Below are positions 41,628 to 49,849 of a DNA stretch of 64,000 bases, one piece after another. A program made the position numbers and the translations under genes. The number at the start of each line of letters is the position of its first letter. The first letter of the stretch is position 1. The DNA comes from an uncultured Clostridia bacterium. Lineage in GTDB: Bacteria > Bacillota > Clostridia > TANB77 > CAG-508. The notes beneath the pieces were generated by a model that saw nothing but the letters and a program-made list of their open reading frames with translations, made no database searches and had not been told where the DNA came from. Where the stretch lies: contig CALXRX010000002.1 in NCBI GenBank assembly GCA_944390975.1, forward strand, positions 1 to 64,000, given 5' to 3'.

Positions 41628-42449
41628 ATGACTTTTTCAAATTTCGCTAAATTACTAAAACCAATCATTGGTGGTTCAGATAACACAGTTGAATTTACTA
41701 GGAAACTCTTTATAGCTATGATTGGAGAAGATAACTCTACAGTAATTGAAAATAAATCAGATGATAGTTTTAAAGCCTATTACAATGGAAGATCAACAAT
41801 AAATGGAATAGCTAGAGAAATATCTCCTGTTGCTGACCTAGAGAACTTTGTATCTTTCCTTGATAATTTTGGAGACTCAGTTTCAGAGAAACTTTGTGAT
41901 GCTTTTTCAGGAAGTATTGATGAAATAGACCTACAAAATATTAATTACAAAATAGCTAGTTGCTTTGATGAAATCATAAAAAAAGCAGCAGCTACTCAGA
42001 GGAAAAGCTCATCTAATAAAGATGAACCACTTAATATTCCCGTTGAGCAGACTGCTGCTAGTTTCCCTTATACAGAAACTGATAATGAATTGCTTACTGA
42101 ATTTAATTCAGATTATGAGGAAATCATGCTTACTTTAATTAGAGGAGACTATGCATCCTATTTAGTAGACATGAGTATTCCTAACAAAATTAAAAAGTTA
42201 TATCAAGAAAAATGGAAAGAAAAATCTAATGATTTTGTAAATCCAATGCTAAAATCAGATGTATTTGGAATTTTAGGTGTTCTTGATGAATTAAGTACAA
42301 GTTTCATTTCATGTAACTTAAATACAAGTGTAATCAAAAGTCAAAGAATAAAAATAAGAAATTTATATGTTAAACTTCATCCAGAAAAATATGACAAAAA
42401 CATCCCATATGATATTTTGTTAGATGATTGGAATGATAGTGAATTTTAG
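41628..42449 (+). CDS. Unknown protein, first gene of the helicase/RM operon
   Basis: The protein has 273 residues, soluble and mainly helical. I recognise no named domain. Residues about 50-115 (FKAYYNGRSTINGIAREISP, ADLENFVSFLDNFGDSVSEK) followed by an IASCFDEIIKKAA helix form a compact helical module. I recall similar sequences beside ATPases and nucleases in gut Firmicutes, but I cannot verify this. A charged linker (residues 120-145) leads to a second helical domain ending in VKLHPEKYDKN. GAGGAG precedes the ATG. It ends 15 bp before the helicase gene, so the two probably work together. Confidence 0.6.
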   Translation: MTFSNFAKLLKPIIGGSDNTVEFTRKLFIAMIGEDNSTVIENKSDDSFKAYYNGRSTINGIAREISPVADLENFVSFLDNFGDSVSEKLCDAFSGSIDEIDLQNINYKIASCFDEIIKKAAATQRKSSSNKDEPLNIPVEQTAASFPYTETDNELLTEFNSDYEEIMLTLIRGDYASYLVDMSIPNKIKKLYQEKWKEKSNDFVNPMLKSDVFGILGVLDELSTSFISCNLNTSVIKSQRIKIRNLYVKLHPEKYDKNIPYDILLDDWNDSEF

Positions 42450-42464
42450 AAAGGATGATAATAA

Positions 42465-45224
42465 ATGCCAACAATTGATAATTCTATAAAAAGAATAGAT
42501 AGTGTTATATGTAGACACTTAGATGAAATCGAAGACTCTTCTCGTGGTGCAATTTCACAAGATATATTAGAGCAACTAATAAAATTCATTAATCATGTAA
42601 TGCTAAAATTTTATGCCAATGGCAAAGAAATCGACATCAACGAAGAAAACTTAACTAAAGCAATCGAATATTGCCAAATAAATAGCGACCTATATACCCT
42701 ATATAAGTTTCGTAACTATTTGCAAGTTGTCACTACACAATACACTTTAGACGAAGATGGATCAGAACGATTAATGTTAAAGTATTATCAGTACTTACTA
42801 GAAACAAAAAATCTTCTTAGCCAGCATTTTGGTATTGAGGTACTGCATAATTTAGATAAATTCCCTTTACATCTAGATGATACCTTACAGGAATACTATA
42901 AAAAAATTGCGGAGAAAATAGAACGTCATCCTACATCATTACACGCAGATAGTAAAGATAAATATTATATCCAAAAAATCAAACCTCTATTTGTAGATAG
43001 AAAGATATATTATGAAGTTACATTTACTCCAATTGATGACAGGAAAAATAAATCTAAGACAAACAGAGTTATTGCTTTTACAAAACTCCCAGTCAAAAGT
43101 AACTACGCATCTAAATTTCACCTTATAAATGAAACTATCGAAATTTTAGGCAAAACCATGCCTATTATAGTTATTGATGGTTGGGAAGTTTCTATAAGAG
43201 ATTGCGAATTTCAAAATTTCATATCAATAATAAATGGAGACAAAATAAAAGTAGGTTATCCAGAACAGCGATTAATTTGTGAATTTCTTACTAAAACAAA
43301 ATACACCTTAAATAACCTAATAGACTTCCCAGATTCTGCATATAATGATATTACTAATAGATGGAAAAGTAGCCTAAAAAATCCTATATTTATTCCAACA
43401 TTAGATTATTGCAGAAACTTAATATTAAGCGGCAAGAACGGAAAAAACATTCTAAGATACCTACTATATAATATGAATAACGTCATAATAAAAAGTCAAT
43501 ATTCATCAGGGTATTATAGTAAATATTATGAGGAATGGATTAAAGCTGGTAACGGTCATCTATCTAACTTATATTTAGATATTGGTAGTAAGCCATTTGA
43601 TGATTTACCATTTAACCGCTCTCCTCTTGGACATAATCCAAAATTATCTGCAATATTTGAGTGCATTCCTTGTAATGGTAATCGTCATGAATTATTTGCA
43701 AGATTTATAGAAAATAATACAGAAGGCAAAGGACAATTATTCACTGATATTAGTGAATTGACTAATTACCCAGATTATCAGGAACTTATAAAAACATATA
43801 ATGAAAATCTTTACTCAGGGCATAGACCTGAGGGCGATATAATGCTAGAACATAATCAAGTATTTATAAATGATTATAAACTAGACACTTGTACCATAAT
43901 TGAAAAATTACAAGAATTAGCTGAGTCAGGTATAGAAAACTACAGCACTGATGTTGATGTATGGCTACTCTTTGATGGCTATGAAATAGATTGTGATGAA
44001 AAGAAAGGTATTATTAGACAGATATTTTCCGATTCAAAAGTTGGTGTAATATACGGCTCTGCTGGTGTAGGAAAATCCACATTAATAAACCACGTTTCAC
44101 ACTATTTAAACGATGCCCCTAAATTATACTTAACTCAAACAAATCCAGCAAAAGAAAACTTAATTAGAAAAATTGATGCAGAAAATACTACATTTTCTAC
44201 AATTGAAAGCTTTAAGCACCAAACTACCTCAATGGATTATAAATTGTTAGTTATTGATGAATGTAGTACTGTTAGTAATAAAGATATGGTTGAGATACTT
44301 CAAAAAGCAAACTTTGAAATGCTTTTATTAGTCGGAGATACTTATCAAATTGATGCAATACAATTTGGAAACTGGTTCTCAGTACTAAAGGCATTCTTAC
44401 CTGATACTGCTGTTTTTGAACTTAAAAAACCTCATAGAACAAAAAACAAACAACTGCTAGAGCTTTGGGATAAAGTTAGATGCATGGATGATACAGCTAA
44501 GGAAGTAATTGAAAGAGAAAGTTATTCTCTAAAAGTAGATGAGTCATTACTTTCCTCACTTGAACCTGACGAGGCTATTTTATGTCTTAATTACGATGGA
44601 CTATATGGTATAAATAATATTAACAGGTTTTTACAAGAAAGTAATCCAAACCCAGCAGTTACTTGGGATGTTCAACAATATAAAGTTGGTGATCCTATAC
44701 TATTTCTTGATTCAGATAGATTCAGACCAGTCATATACAACAATTTGAAAGGAATAATCCGAGATGTTAAAATCATGGATGTAGATACTCCTAATGAACG
44801 CATCCGATTTGATGTTGAAATTCCTAAATTAGTATATGAAAGAGATACGTATGGTACAGGTCTTGACCTTCTTGAAAACAATGAAGAAGAAGAAACATCT
44901 CTTATAAGATTTTATGTATATAAACTTAAAAGTGCTGATGAAGAAGGAGAAGATTTTAGAACTATAGTTCCGTTTCAAGTTGCTTATGCAGTTTCAATAC
45001 ATAAAGCTCAGGGATTAGAGTTTGAATCCGTCAAAATAGTAGTAACTGATGAAGTTGAGGAATTAGTAACGCATAACGTTTTCTATACTGCTATAACAAG
45101 AGCAAGAGAAAAACTAAAAATCTACTGGACACCAGAAGTAGAAGAAAAAGTTATAAATAGAATTAAACCTAGGGACATAAGTAAAGATGTTGAAATTTTA
45201 AAAAACTATATTGATAAAAAGTAA
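42465..45224 (+). CDS. Large protein with unknown N-terminal half and SF1 (RecD-like) helicase
   Basis: The protein has 919 residues. Residues 1-525 match no family I know. From 531 a superfamily 1 helicase begins: Walker A GSAGVGKST (531-539), Walker B VIDECSTVSN near 597, motif III LVGDTYQIDAIQ near 622, an insert with a small barrel (residues 735-840), and motifs V and VI as VSIHKAQGLEFESVKIVV and YTAITRAREKLKIYW. The C-terminal arrangement is that of RecD2/UvrD-C proteins. AAAGGATG precedes the ATG. The following gene is 13 bp away. Confidence 0.85.
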   Translation: MPTIDNSIKRIDSVICRHLDEIEDSSRGAISQDILEQLIKFINHVMLKFYANGKEIDINEENLTKAIEYCQINSDLYTLYKFRNYLQVVTTQYTLDEDGSERLMLKYYQYLLETKNLLSQHFGIEVLHNLDKFPLHLDDTLQEYYKKIAEKIERHPTSLHADSKDKYYIQKIKPLFVDRKIYYEVTFTPIDDRKNKSKTNRVIAFTKLPVKSNYASKFHLINETIEILGKTMPIIVIDGWEVSIRDCEFQNFISIINGDKIKVGYPEQRLICEFLTKTKYTLNNLIDFPDSAYNDITNRWKSSLKNPIFIPTLDYCRNLILSGKNGKNILRYLLYNMNNVIIKSQYSSGYYSKYYEEWIKAGNGHLSNLYLDIGSKPFDDLPFNRSPLGHNPKLSAIFECIPCNGNRHELFARFIENNTEGKGQLFTDISELTNYPDYQELIKTYNENLYSGHRPEGDIMLEHNQVFINDYKLDTCTIIEKLQELAESGIENYSTDVDVWLLFDGYEIDCDEKKGIIRQIFSDSKVGVIYGSAGVGKSTLINHVSHYLNDAPKLYLTQTNPAKENLIRKIDAENTTFSTIESFKHQTTSMDYKLLVIDECSTVSNKDMVEILQKANFEMLLLVGDTYQIDAIQFGNWFSVLKAFLPDTAVFELKKPHRTKNKQLLELWDKVRCMDDTAKEVIERESYSLKVDESLLSSLEPDEAILCLNYDGLYGINNINRFLQESNPNPAVTWDVQQYKVGDPILFLDSDRFRPVIYNNLKGIIRDVKIMDVDTPNERIRFDVEIPKLVYERDTYGTGLDLLENNEEEETSLIRFYVYKLKSADEEGEDFRTIVPFQVAYAVSIHKAQGLEFESVKIVVTDEVEELVTHNVFYTAITRAREKLKIYWTPEVEEKVINRIKPRDISKDVEILKNYIDKK

Positions 45225-45236
45225 GGAGGTTAATTT

Positions 45237-45473
45237 ATGCATATTAGTTATAACAAATTATGGAAATTATTAATTGATAAAGGAATGAATAAGCAGGATT
45301 TAGGAAAAATTGCAAACATTAGTCCTGCGTCTATAGCAAAACTCGGAAAAGGTGCAAATGTGACCACAGATGTTCTTCTAAAAATATGTGAAGCATTAGA
45401 ATGCAATCTTGAAGATATAATAGAAACCGTAAAAAATGAAGGAGATGAACAAAATGAGTACTCAATTAAATAG
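45237..45473 (+). CDS. Small Xre regulator, C-protein-like
   Basis: The protein has 78 residues with one HTH: YNKLWKLLIDKGMNKQDLGK, NISPASIAKLGKGANVTTDV, LLKICEALECNLEDIIE. Small Xre proteins overlapping the restriction gene are the control (C) proteins of several type II systems. Here the gene overlaps the next one by 20 bp. AAGGAGG precedes the ATG. It probably tunes expression of the restriction and methylase genes; the palindromes at 41413-41445 and at 46420-46429 are candidate sites. Confidence 0.85.
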   Translation: MHISYNKLWKLLIDKGMNKQDLGKIANISPASIAKLGKGANVTTDVLLKICEALECNLEDIIETVKNEGDEQNEYSIK

Positions 45474-46374
45474 CAATATCAAATTTGTAGGGACAAACCC
45501 TATTATTAATTCAAAAGCATCAGAGACATATGTTTCTGTAATTTTCACTTACAACTCAAAAACATGGAAAGGATATGTTCCAATTGAATATCGAAGAACA
45601 GGAGTATCAATTGACTTTGATGACAAGGATAAATTATATCAACACCTTAATCAAGTATATGATGATATGAACCCATCAAAATTTGATGCTTGGAAAGCAG
45701 AACAAGAACTTTTTTGGGCTAGTAAACCAAATGCAGATACAACCAAAGCATTCTTTGATAAATTAGTGGAAGGTGGATGGAAATGTGGTGCTTGTGAAAT
45801 GCCACGTAATCCTAATCCTCAAAGAAGAATTCAAGATTTAAAAGAATTTGGATATACTATTGCTACTGATTTAGCCCATTACTGTCCAAACTGTAATAGA
45901 AATACAAGTCAAAGGATTTTACTTCCTATTCCACGTGGTGGAAATACAGGAAATGGTTATGAAACCTGGTCACCAGCCCTTAGAAAACGAATCATTAGTA
46001 TTCTTGACAATTTTGATGTCTATGAATGTGTTACTACCCCACACTGTTTACCTGATCATAAATTTTCAGAGATAAGATGGGATGATAATACAAAAGCAGA
46101 AAATCCAGATACCATGACTGATGATGAAATCAGACAAAAATTCCAATTGATGACTAACCAAAGAAATCAACAAAAAAGAGAAGTTTGTAGAAACTGCTTT
46201 CAAACTGGAAAAAGAGGTCAAATTTACGGAATACCATTCTTCTATGCAGGTGGTCCATATTGGGATAATAACATTCCGCAAAAAGGAAAAGAAGCTGAAA
46301 AAGGATGCATCGGATGTCCTTGGTATGATATAGCTGAATGGAGAAAAAATCTCCTTGATAAAATAGATAAATAA
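45454..46374 (+). CDS. Candidate type II restriction endonuclease, HNH-type, zinc-binding
   Basis: The protein has 306 residues. Cysteine pairs CGAC (111-114) and CPNC (144-147) frame RNPNPQRRIQDLKEFGYTIA, a stretch typical of HNH restriction enzymes that read short sites. Further on come DHKFSEIRW (201-209), the NQRNQQKREVCRNC block (235-248) and GCIGCPWYDI near 284, giving a His...Asn metal centre and zinc ligands. The call comes from motif memory and from the neighbouring C5 methyltransferase; no match was run. The ATG at 45454 has AAGGAG nine bases upstream; earlier ATGs lie inside that site. Confidence 0.65.
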   Translation: MSTQLNSNIKFVGTNPIINSKASETYVSVIFTYNSKTWKGYVPIEYRRTGVSIDFDDKDKLYQHLNQVYDDMNPSKFDAWKAEQELFWASKPNADTTKAFFDKLVEGGWKCGACEMPRNPNPQRRIQDLKEFGYTIATDLAHYCPNCNRNTSQRILLPIPRGGNTGNGYETWSPALRKRIISILDNFDVYECVTTPHCLPDHKFSEIRWDDNTKAENPDTMTDDEIRQKFQLMTNQRNQQKREVCRNCFQTGKRGQIYGIPFFYAGGPYWDNNIPQKGKEAEKGCIGCPWYDIAEWRKNLLDKIDK

Positions 46375-46390
46375 AATAATGCTAAATATT

Positions 46391-46431
46391 TCTTGATATC
46401 ACTTGATATTACTTGAATAGTTAGCTAACAT
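46391..46431 (+). promoter_or_regulatory. Methyltransferase promoter with three 10-bp repeats and a palindrome
   Basis: TCTTGATATC, ACTTGATATT and ACTTGAATAG follow each other with an exact 10-bp period (46391-46420). GTTAGCTAAC (46420-46429) is a perfect palindrome overlapping a TAACAT -10 box; TTGATA lies 17 bases upstream. This suggests separate, regulated expression of the methyltransferase. Confidence 0.5.
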
Positions 46432-46458
46432 ATATAAAAATGAAAGGAGCAAATACTA

Positions 46459-47889
46459 ATGGATATAAAAAGTATTGGTAGCATTTGTTCTGGTATTGAG
46501 GCTGCATCTGTAGCATGGAAACCTCTAAAAGTAGAATTTGATTGGTTCTCTGAAATTGCAGATTTTCCATCTATGGTTTTAGCTAGTAAATATCCAGATG
46601 TCCCAAATTTAGGAGATATGAATGATATACCAAATAAAATAATAAATAAAGAAATTACAGCACCTGATTTAATTTGTGGCGGAACACCATGCCAAGCATT
46701 TTCTTTCGCTGGTAATCAAAATGGTCTTAATGATGATAGAGGAAATTTAACTCTAAAATTTGTAGATATTATTAATGCAAATGATAAAATTAGAATTGAA
46801 AATGGTCAAAAAAGAACAGTTGTATTCTGGGAAAATGTTGAAGGTGTGCTTACAGATAAAACAAACGCTTTTGGATGCTTAGTATCATCACTTGCAGGAC
46901 TTGACAGTCCGATAGAAAAGAAAAGATGGGCATCTTCTGGTTTTTTAAGTGGTCCTACAAGAAATGTGGCTTGGAGAGTCCTTGATGCAAAGTTCTTTGG
47001 ACTACCTCAGCAAAGAAAAAGATTATATGTTCTTGCTGGAGATAAAGACTTCCATCCAGAGGATGTGTTATTTGAAAAAAGCACTAAAAAATTACAGGAT
47101 TTTCCTGATTGTGAATTAACATTTGAAAAAGAAGGACATCGATTTGAAGTTTTTAGAGGATATACTGACTGCTTATATGCTGCATACGGAACAAAATGGA
47201 ATGGTAATGCCGCAGCCTTAAATGGTTCATTATTTGTAGTACAGGATGATAGAATAAGACGTTTATCACCTCTTGAAACTGAACGTTTGATGGGATTTCC
47301 AGATAATTATACTGATTTACCTAGAGCAAGAAAAACTAATAGATATCAAGCAACTGGAAACTCATGGGCAGTTCCTGTTGTTAAATGGCTAGGAAAACGA
47401 ATAATTGATTCTAAACTGCCTACTTTAAATCTTGATCCTGTTGAATTGTATAAACAAGGATTAGCTGAAAAAATAAATGATTCTACATATTTAATGCTAT
47501 TTGGAAAAGATATTGTCACTATTAATAATGACTTAAAAATAAATGGAACATCAACTCCAGAAAATTGTACTTTTGGAAATATGAAAGATATTGTATCACC
47601 TGACGCTCCAGAAGATATTTATATTTCCCCAGTAGGATGTTTTGGAATAGTTAGAAGAAAACGAGAACGCAATTTGAAAATCAATTCACGTCTTGAAGAA
47701 GTATTGCTTTCTATTTCTTCTAATATGTCTCCAGAAGAAATAGAAAAAAGGTCTAGAGTTCAAAAGCGTGGAAAATTTAGTGACATATCTAATGACGATG
47801 ATTCATCAAATAATGACTCAAGTGATGATGAAGATGCATCAAATAACAATGTTCAAGTATCAATTTTTGATTTAGCAACTAATGAGTAA
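46459..47889 (+). CDS. DNA C5-cytosine methyltransferase with acidic tail and clamp-like peptide
   Basis: The protein has 476 residues. Motif I is SICSGIEAASVAW, IV GGTPCQAFSFAGNQNGLNDD with the catalytic cysteine, VI FWENVEGVL, VIII QQRKRLYVLAG, IX LSPLETERLMGFPDNY, X YQATGNSWAVPVV. After motif X it has about 155 extra residues: a folded part (to about 435), a serine/aspartate/asparagine-rich acidic linker, and the end QVSIFDLATNE. QVSIF fits the bacterial sliding-clamp binding consensus. It probably methylates the site cut by the adjacent nuclease. AAAGGAG precedes the ATG. Confidence 0.93.
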   Translation: MDIKSIGSICSGIEAASVAWKPLKVEFDWFSEIADFPSMVLASKYPDVPNLGDMNDIPNKIINKEITAPDLICGGTPCQAFSFAGNQNGLNDDRGNLTLKFVDIINANDKIRIENGQKRTVVFWENVEGVLTDKTNAFGCLVSSLAGLDSPIEKKRWASSGFLSGPTRNVAWRVLDAKFFGLPQQRKRLYVLAGDKDFHPEDVLFEKSTKKLQDFPDCELTFEKEGHRFEVFRGYTDCLYAAYGTKWNGNAAALNGSLFVVQDDRIRRLSPLETERLMGFPDNYTDLPRARKTNRYQATGNSWAVPVVKWLGKRIIDSKLPTLNLDPVELYKQGLAEKINDSTYLMLFGKDIVTINNDLKINGTSTPENCTFGNMKDIVSPDAPEDIYISPVGCFGIVRRKRERNLKINSRLEEVLLSISSNMSPEEIEKRSRVQKRGKFSDISNDDDSSNNDSSDDEDASNNNVQVSIFDLATNE

Positions 47890-47897
47890 AGAAAATA

Positions 47898-47935
47898 AAC
47901 AGAATTACATATTTTAATTTGTAATCTGTTTTTTT
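47898..47935 (+). terminator. Terminator of the five-gene operon
   Basis: AACAGAATTACA (47898-47909) pairs with TGTAATCTGTT (47920-47930) with one bulge and is followed by a T run. It lies nine bases after the methyltransferase stop. Confidence 0.8.
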
Positions 47936-48052
47936 ATTGCCTTTAATTAACATACAATCCTTTTATTATTAAATTACAAATTTGAGCTTAACATATAAAA
48001 ATTTCGCTATTAAATTATAATGCCTCAATTCTTGCTTTCTTTAAATCCGGGC

Positions 48053-48099
48053 ATAAAAAAAAGAGCCTTTCCTAAATCAATTAAAATTTAGAAAAGGCT
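48053..48099 (-). terminator. Terminator of the 48-51 kb minus-strand genes
   Basis: On the minus strand AGCCTTTTCTAAAT pairs with ATTTAGGAAAGGCT (one mismatch) and is followed by CTTTTTTTT. It overlaps the stop of the gene at 48098. Between it and the previous terminator (47936-48052) I see nothing coding; the prophage right end may lie here. Confidence 0.8.
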
Positions 48100-48340
48100 A
48101 TATTTCCTTTGAAATCAAAGGTTTTCTTTCAAATATCCCGCTTATTCTTTGTATCATATTTGGAGTTGTTTGGTCTAAGTAAAATATATTTAATTCTTCT
48201 TGATTGATATTTAGATTTGCATATTCAGAATTATTTGTTTCTGTATGTACATTATTATTTTGTAATAAAATTGCAATTATAATTATTATAAAAAATATTA
48301 AAAATACTAATATTTGACTTGCTAGTTTTTTCTTATTCAA
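48098..48340 (-). CDS. Small membrane-anchored hypothetical protein
   Basis: The protein has 80 residues. Residues 7-26 (ASQILVFLIFFIIIIIAILL) form one membrane anchor; the rest is polar and extracellular. It starts with TTG at 48340, six bases after AAGGAG. No family recognised. It is the last gene before the terminator on this strand. Confidence 0.55.
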   Translation of the reverse strand: MNKKKLASQILVFLIFFIIIIIAILLQNNNVHTETNNSEYANLNINQEELNIFYLDQTTPNMIQRISGIFERKPLISKEI

Positions 48341-48373
48341 CTTATTCTCCTTCTTTATATATAGTTTTACTTA

Positions 48374-48865
48374 TTACTCTATCAATCCTCCTGAACAATG
48401 AAGTTCATAAATCAATTTATTATTCTTATATATTTGTTCTATTCCGTCAAAATTTTCTACTGTTCCTGTAGTTTTAAATTTATATACATATCCATTATTT
48501 TCAAATTGACTTATACCTCTAACAGGAATAATACTTTTATCTTCTCCCACTTTCATAAGTGCTGGTCTTAAAGCATTGTCCATTGCTTCCTCTCCAAGTG
48601 TATCATCAAATGTTACTCCATAATAGTTCATTCCCCATACTGGTTTATTACTATCACAATATACAACTTCTTCTCCTATAAATTTAGTACCACCAAAGTA
48701 TGTATCATGATATATATATTTTTTGTTATCTATTTCTTCTTCATAATGATAGTCTGATGAACCTACTCTACTTGATTTTGTTTTTTCTATTGTAATATTA
48801 GCATAAGTTGATTTCTTTGCTTTAATTAAAAAATCAATAAATGTGTTATTTATCATATTTTCCAT
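48374..48865 (-). CDS. DUF5680 domain protein
   Basis: The protein has 163 residues. FIDFLIKAKKSTYANITIEK, YIYHDTYFGGTKFIGEEVVY and PVWGMNYYGVTFDDTL match the DUF5680 fold, which often occurs alone or fused to Xre regulators. Function is unknown. It is followed closely by, and co-oriented with, the flavodoxin gene (stop-to-start about one base), so both are probably in one transcript. GGAGG lies nine bases before the ATG. Confidence 0.75.
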   Translation of the reverse strand: MENMINNTFIDFLIKAKKSTYANITIEKTKSSRVGSSDYHYEEEIDNKKYIYHDTYFGGTKFIGEEVVYCDSNKPVWGMNYYGVTFDDTLGEEAMDNALRPALMKVGEDKSIIPVRGISQFENNGYVYKFKTTGTVENFDGIEQIYKNNKLIYELHCSGGLIE

Positions 48866-48866
48866 A

Positions 48867-49439
48867 TTAATTATCCTCCAAATTCATTTCATCATTTATA
48901 ACTTCTCTTTGTTGTTGAAAATTTGCTTTTGTTACAGGTATTCTTGCATACATTTTCGTTCCTAAAAAATAGTTTAATGTATCAAATGCTTTTAGTGTTT
49001 CTTCTGTTCCACTACCACTTCCTCCTGCACAAGCAATGCAAACGATTTTCTTTCCTTTTATTTTGGATTTATCATTAAATGCATCACATCTTTTTAATCT
49101 ATCAAAAAATGTTTTCGCTGACTCACTCATTTCATGAAAATAAACTGGCGTAACAAATACATAAGCATCAAAATCTTCCATATATTTATAAATTTCGTTA
49201 AAATCATCTTTTTGAATACATATATGTTCATCTAGGCAAATTCCCCATCCTCTTTTACCACAAGCTAAACATTTTTGAATATTCTTTCTATTAATACAAA
49301 TATGTTCTACATCATTGCCTAATTTTTTTAATTCTTTCTCACATTCTTCCACACAAGAAAAGGTTAATCCTATTTTATTTGGTATATAACTATCTTCGTT
49401 TACTAGATTACTACTGAAACTTAATATTAAAACTTTCAT
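48867..49439 (-). CDS. Flavodoxin-family NAD(P)H-dependent reductase
   Basis: The protein has 190 residues, an FMN reductase fold: VLILSFSSNLVNEDSYIPNK (phosphate loop region), CLACGKRGWGICL with several cysteines, DAYVFVTPVYFHEMSESAKT, and GKKIVCIACAGGSGSGTEET. The CxxC near residue 57 is usual for iron-sulfur-flavoprotein-like reductases. AAAGGTG precedes the ATG. Substrate is unknown. It is located downstream of a cupin gene. Confidence 0.85.
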   Translation of the reverse strand: MKVLILSFSSNLVNEDSYIPNKIGLTFSCVEECEKELKKLGNDVEHICINRKNIQKCLACGKRGWGICLDEHICIQKDDFNEIYKYMEDFDAYVFVTPVYFHEMSESAKTFFDRLKRCDAFNDKSKIKGKKIVCIACAGGSGSGTEETLKAFDTLNYFLGTKMYARIPVTKANFQQQREVINDEMNLEDN

Positions 49440-49458
49440 TTATATTTCACCTTTATAT

Positions 49459-49803
49459 TTAATCTATTAACTTATGTTGTTCTGCTGACCATGCAGGAGT
49501 GCAGGTCATAGAAATCACACAATATTCAGTATCATAATAATATTTTTCATTAGGTTCTATTAAAATAGAATCGCCTTTTGAAAATTCAATCCTTTTATTT
49601 TCAAAATTTAATGTTCCTTTACCTTCTATAACATATATTAATTCTTTGCTTACAAGATTTATTCCATATCCACAATCTGGATATCTCCCATTAATTGTTG
49701 CAATTCCTAAATCTATTTCTTTATCATTAAATGAATATTCCAATGTTTTACATTCATCACTATTCTTTCCTTTTAAGGCATTATCATATTTAATAATTTC
49801 CAT
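49459..49803 (-). CDS. Cupin-domain protein
   Basis: The protein has 114 residues. NLVSKELIYVIEGKGTLNFE and FSKGDSILIEPNEKYYYDTE are the two cupin strands, with reduced metal ligands. The ATG at 49803 follows AAAGGG; the longer reading to 49836 would start inside the 19-bp palindrome without a ribosome site. It is probably a small sugar- or metabolite-binding protein. The palindrome upstream suggests control by a dimeric repressor. Confidence 0.75.
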   Translation of the reverse strand: MEIIKYDNALKGKNSDECKTLEYSFNDKEIDLGIATINGRYPDCGYGINLVSKELIYVIEGKGTLNFENKRIEFSKGDSILIEPNEKYYYDTEYCVISMTCTPAWSAEQHKLID

Positions 49804-49827
49804 TTTATTAACCCTTTCCTTTAAATT

Positions 49828-49846
49828 TTGCAACATAATGTTGCAA
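49828..49846. promoter_or_regulatory. Perfect 19-bp palindromic operator
   Basis: TTGCAACATAATGTTGCAA is a perfect palindrome centred on one base, 25 bp upstream of the cupin start and just below the Nudix stop. The size suits a MarR- or TetR-type dimer. No such regulator is encoded next to it. Confidence 0.6.
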
Positions 49847-49849
49847 TTT

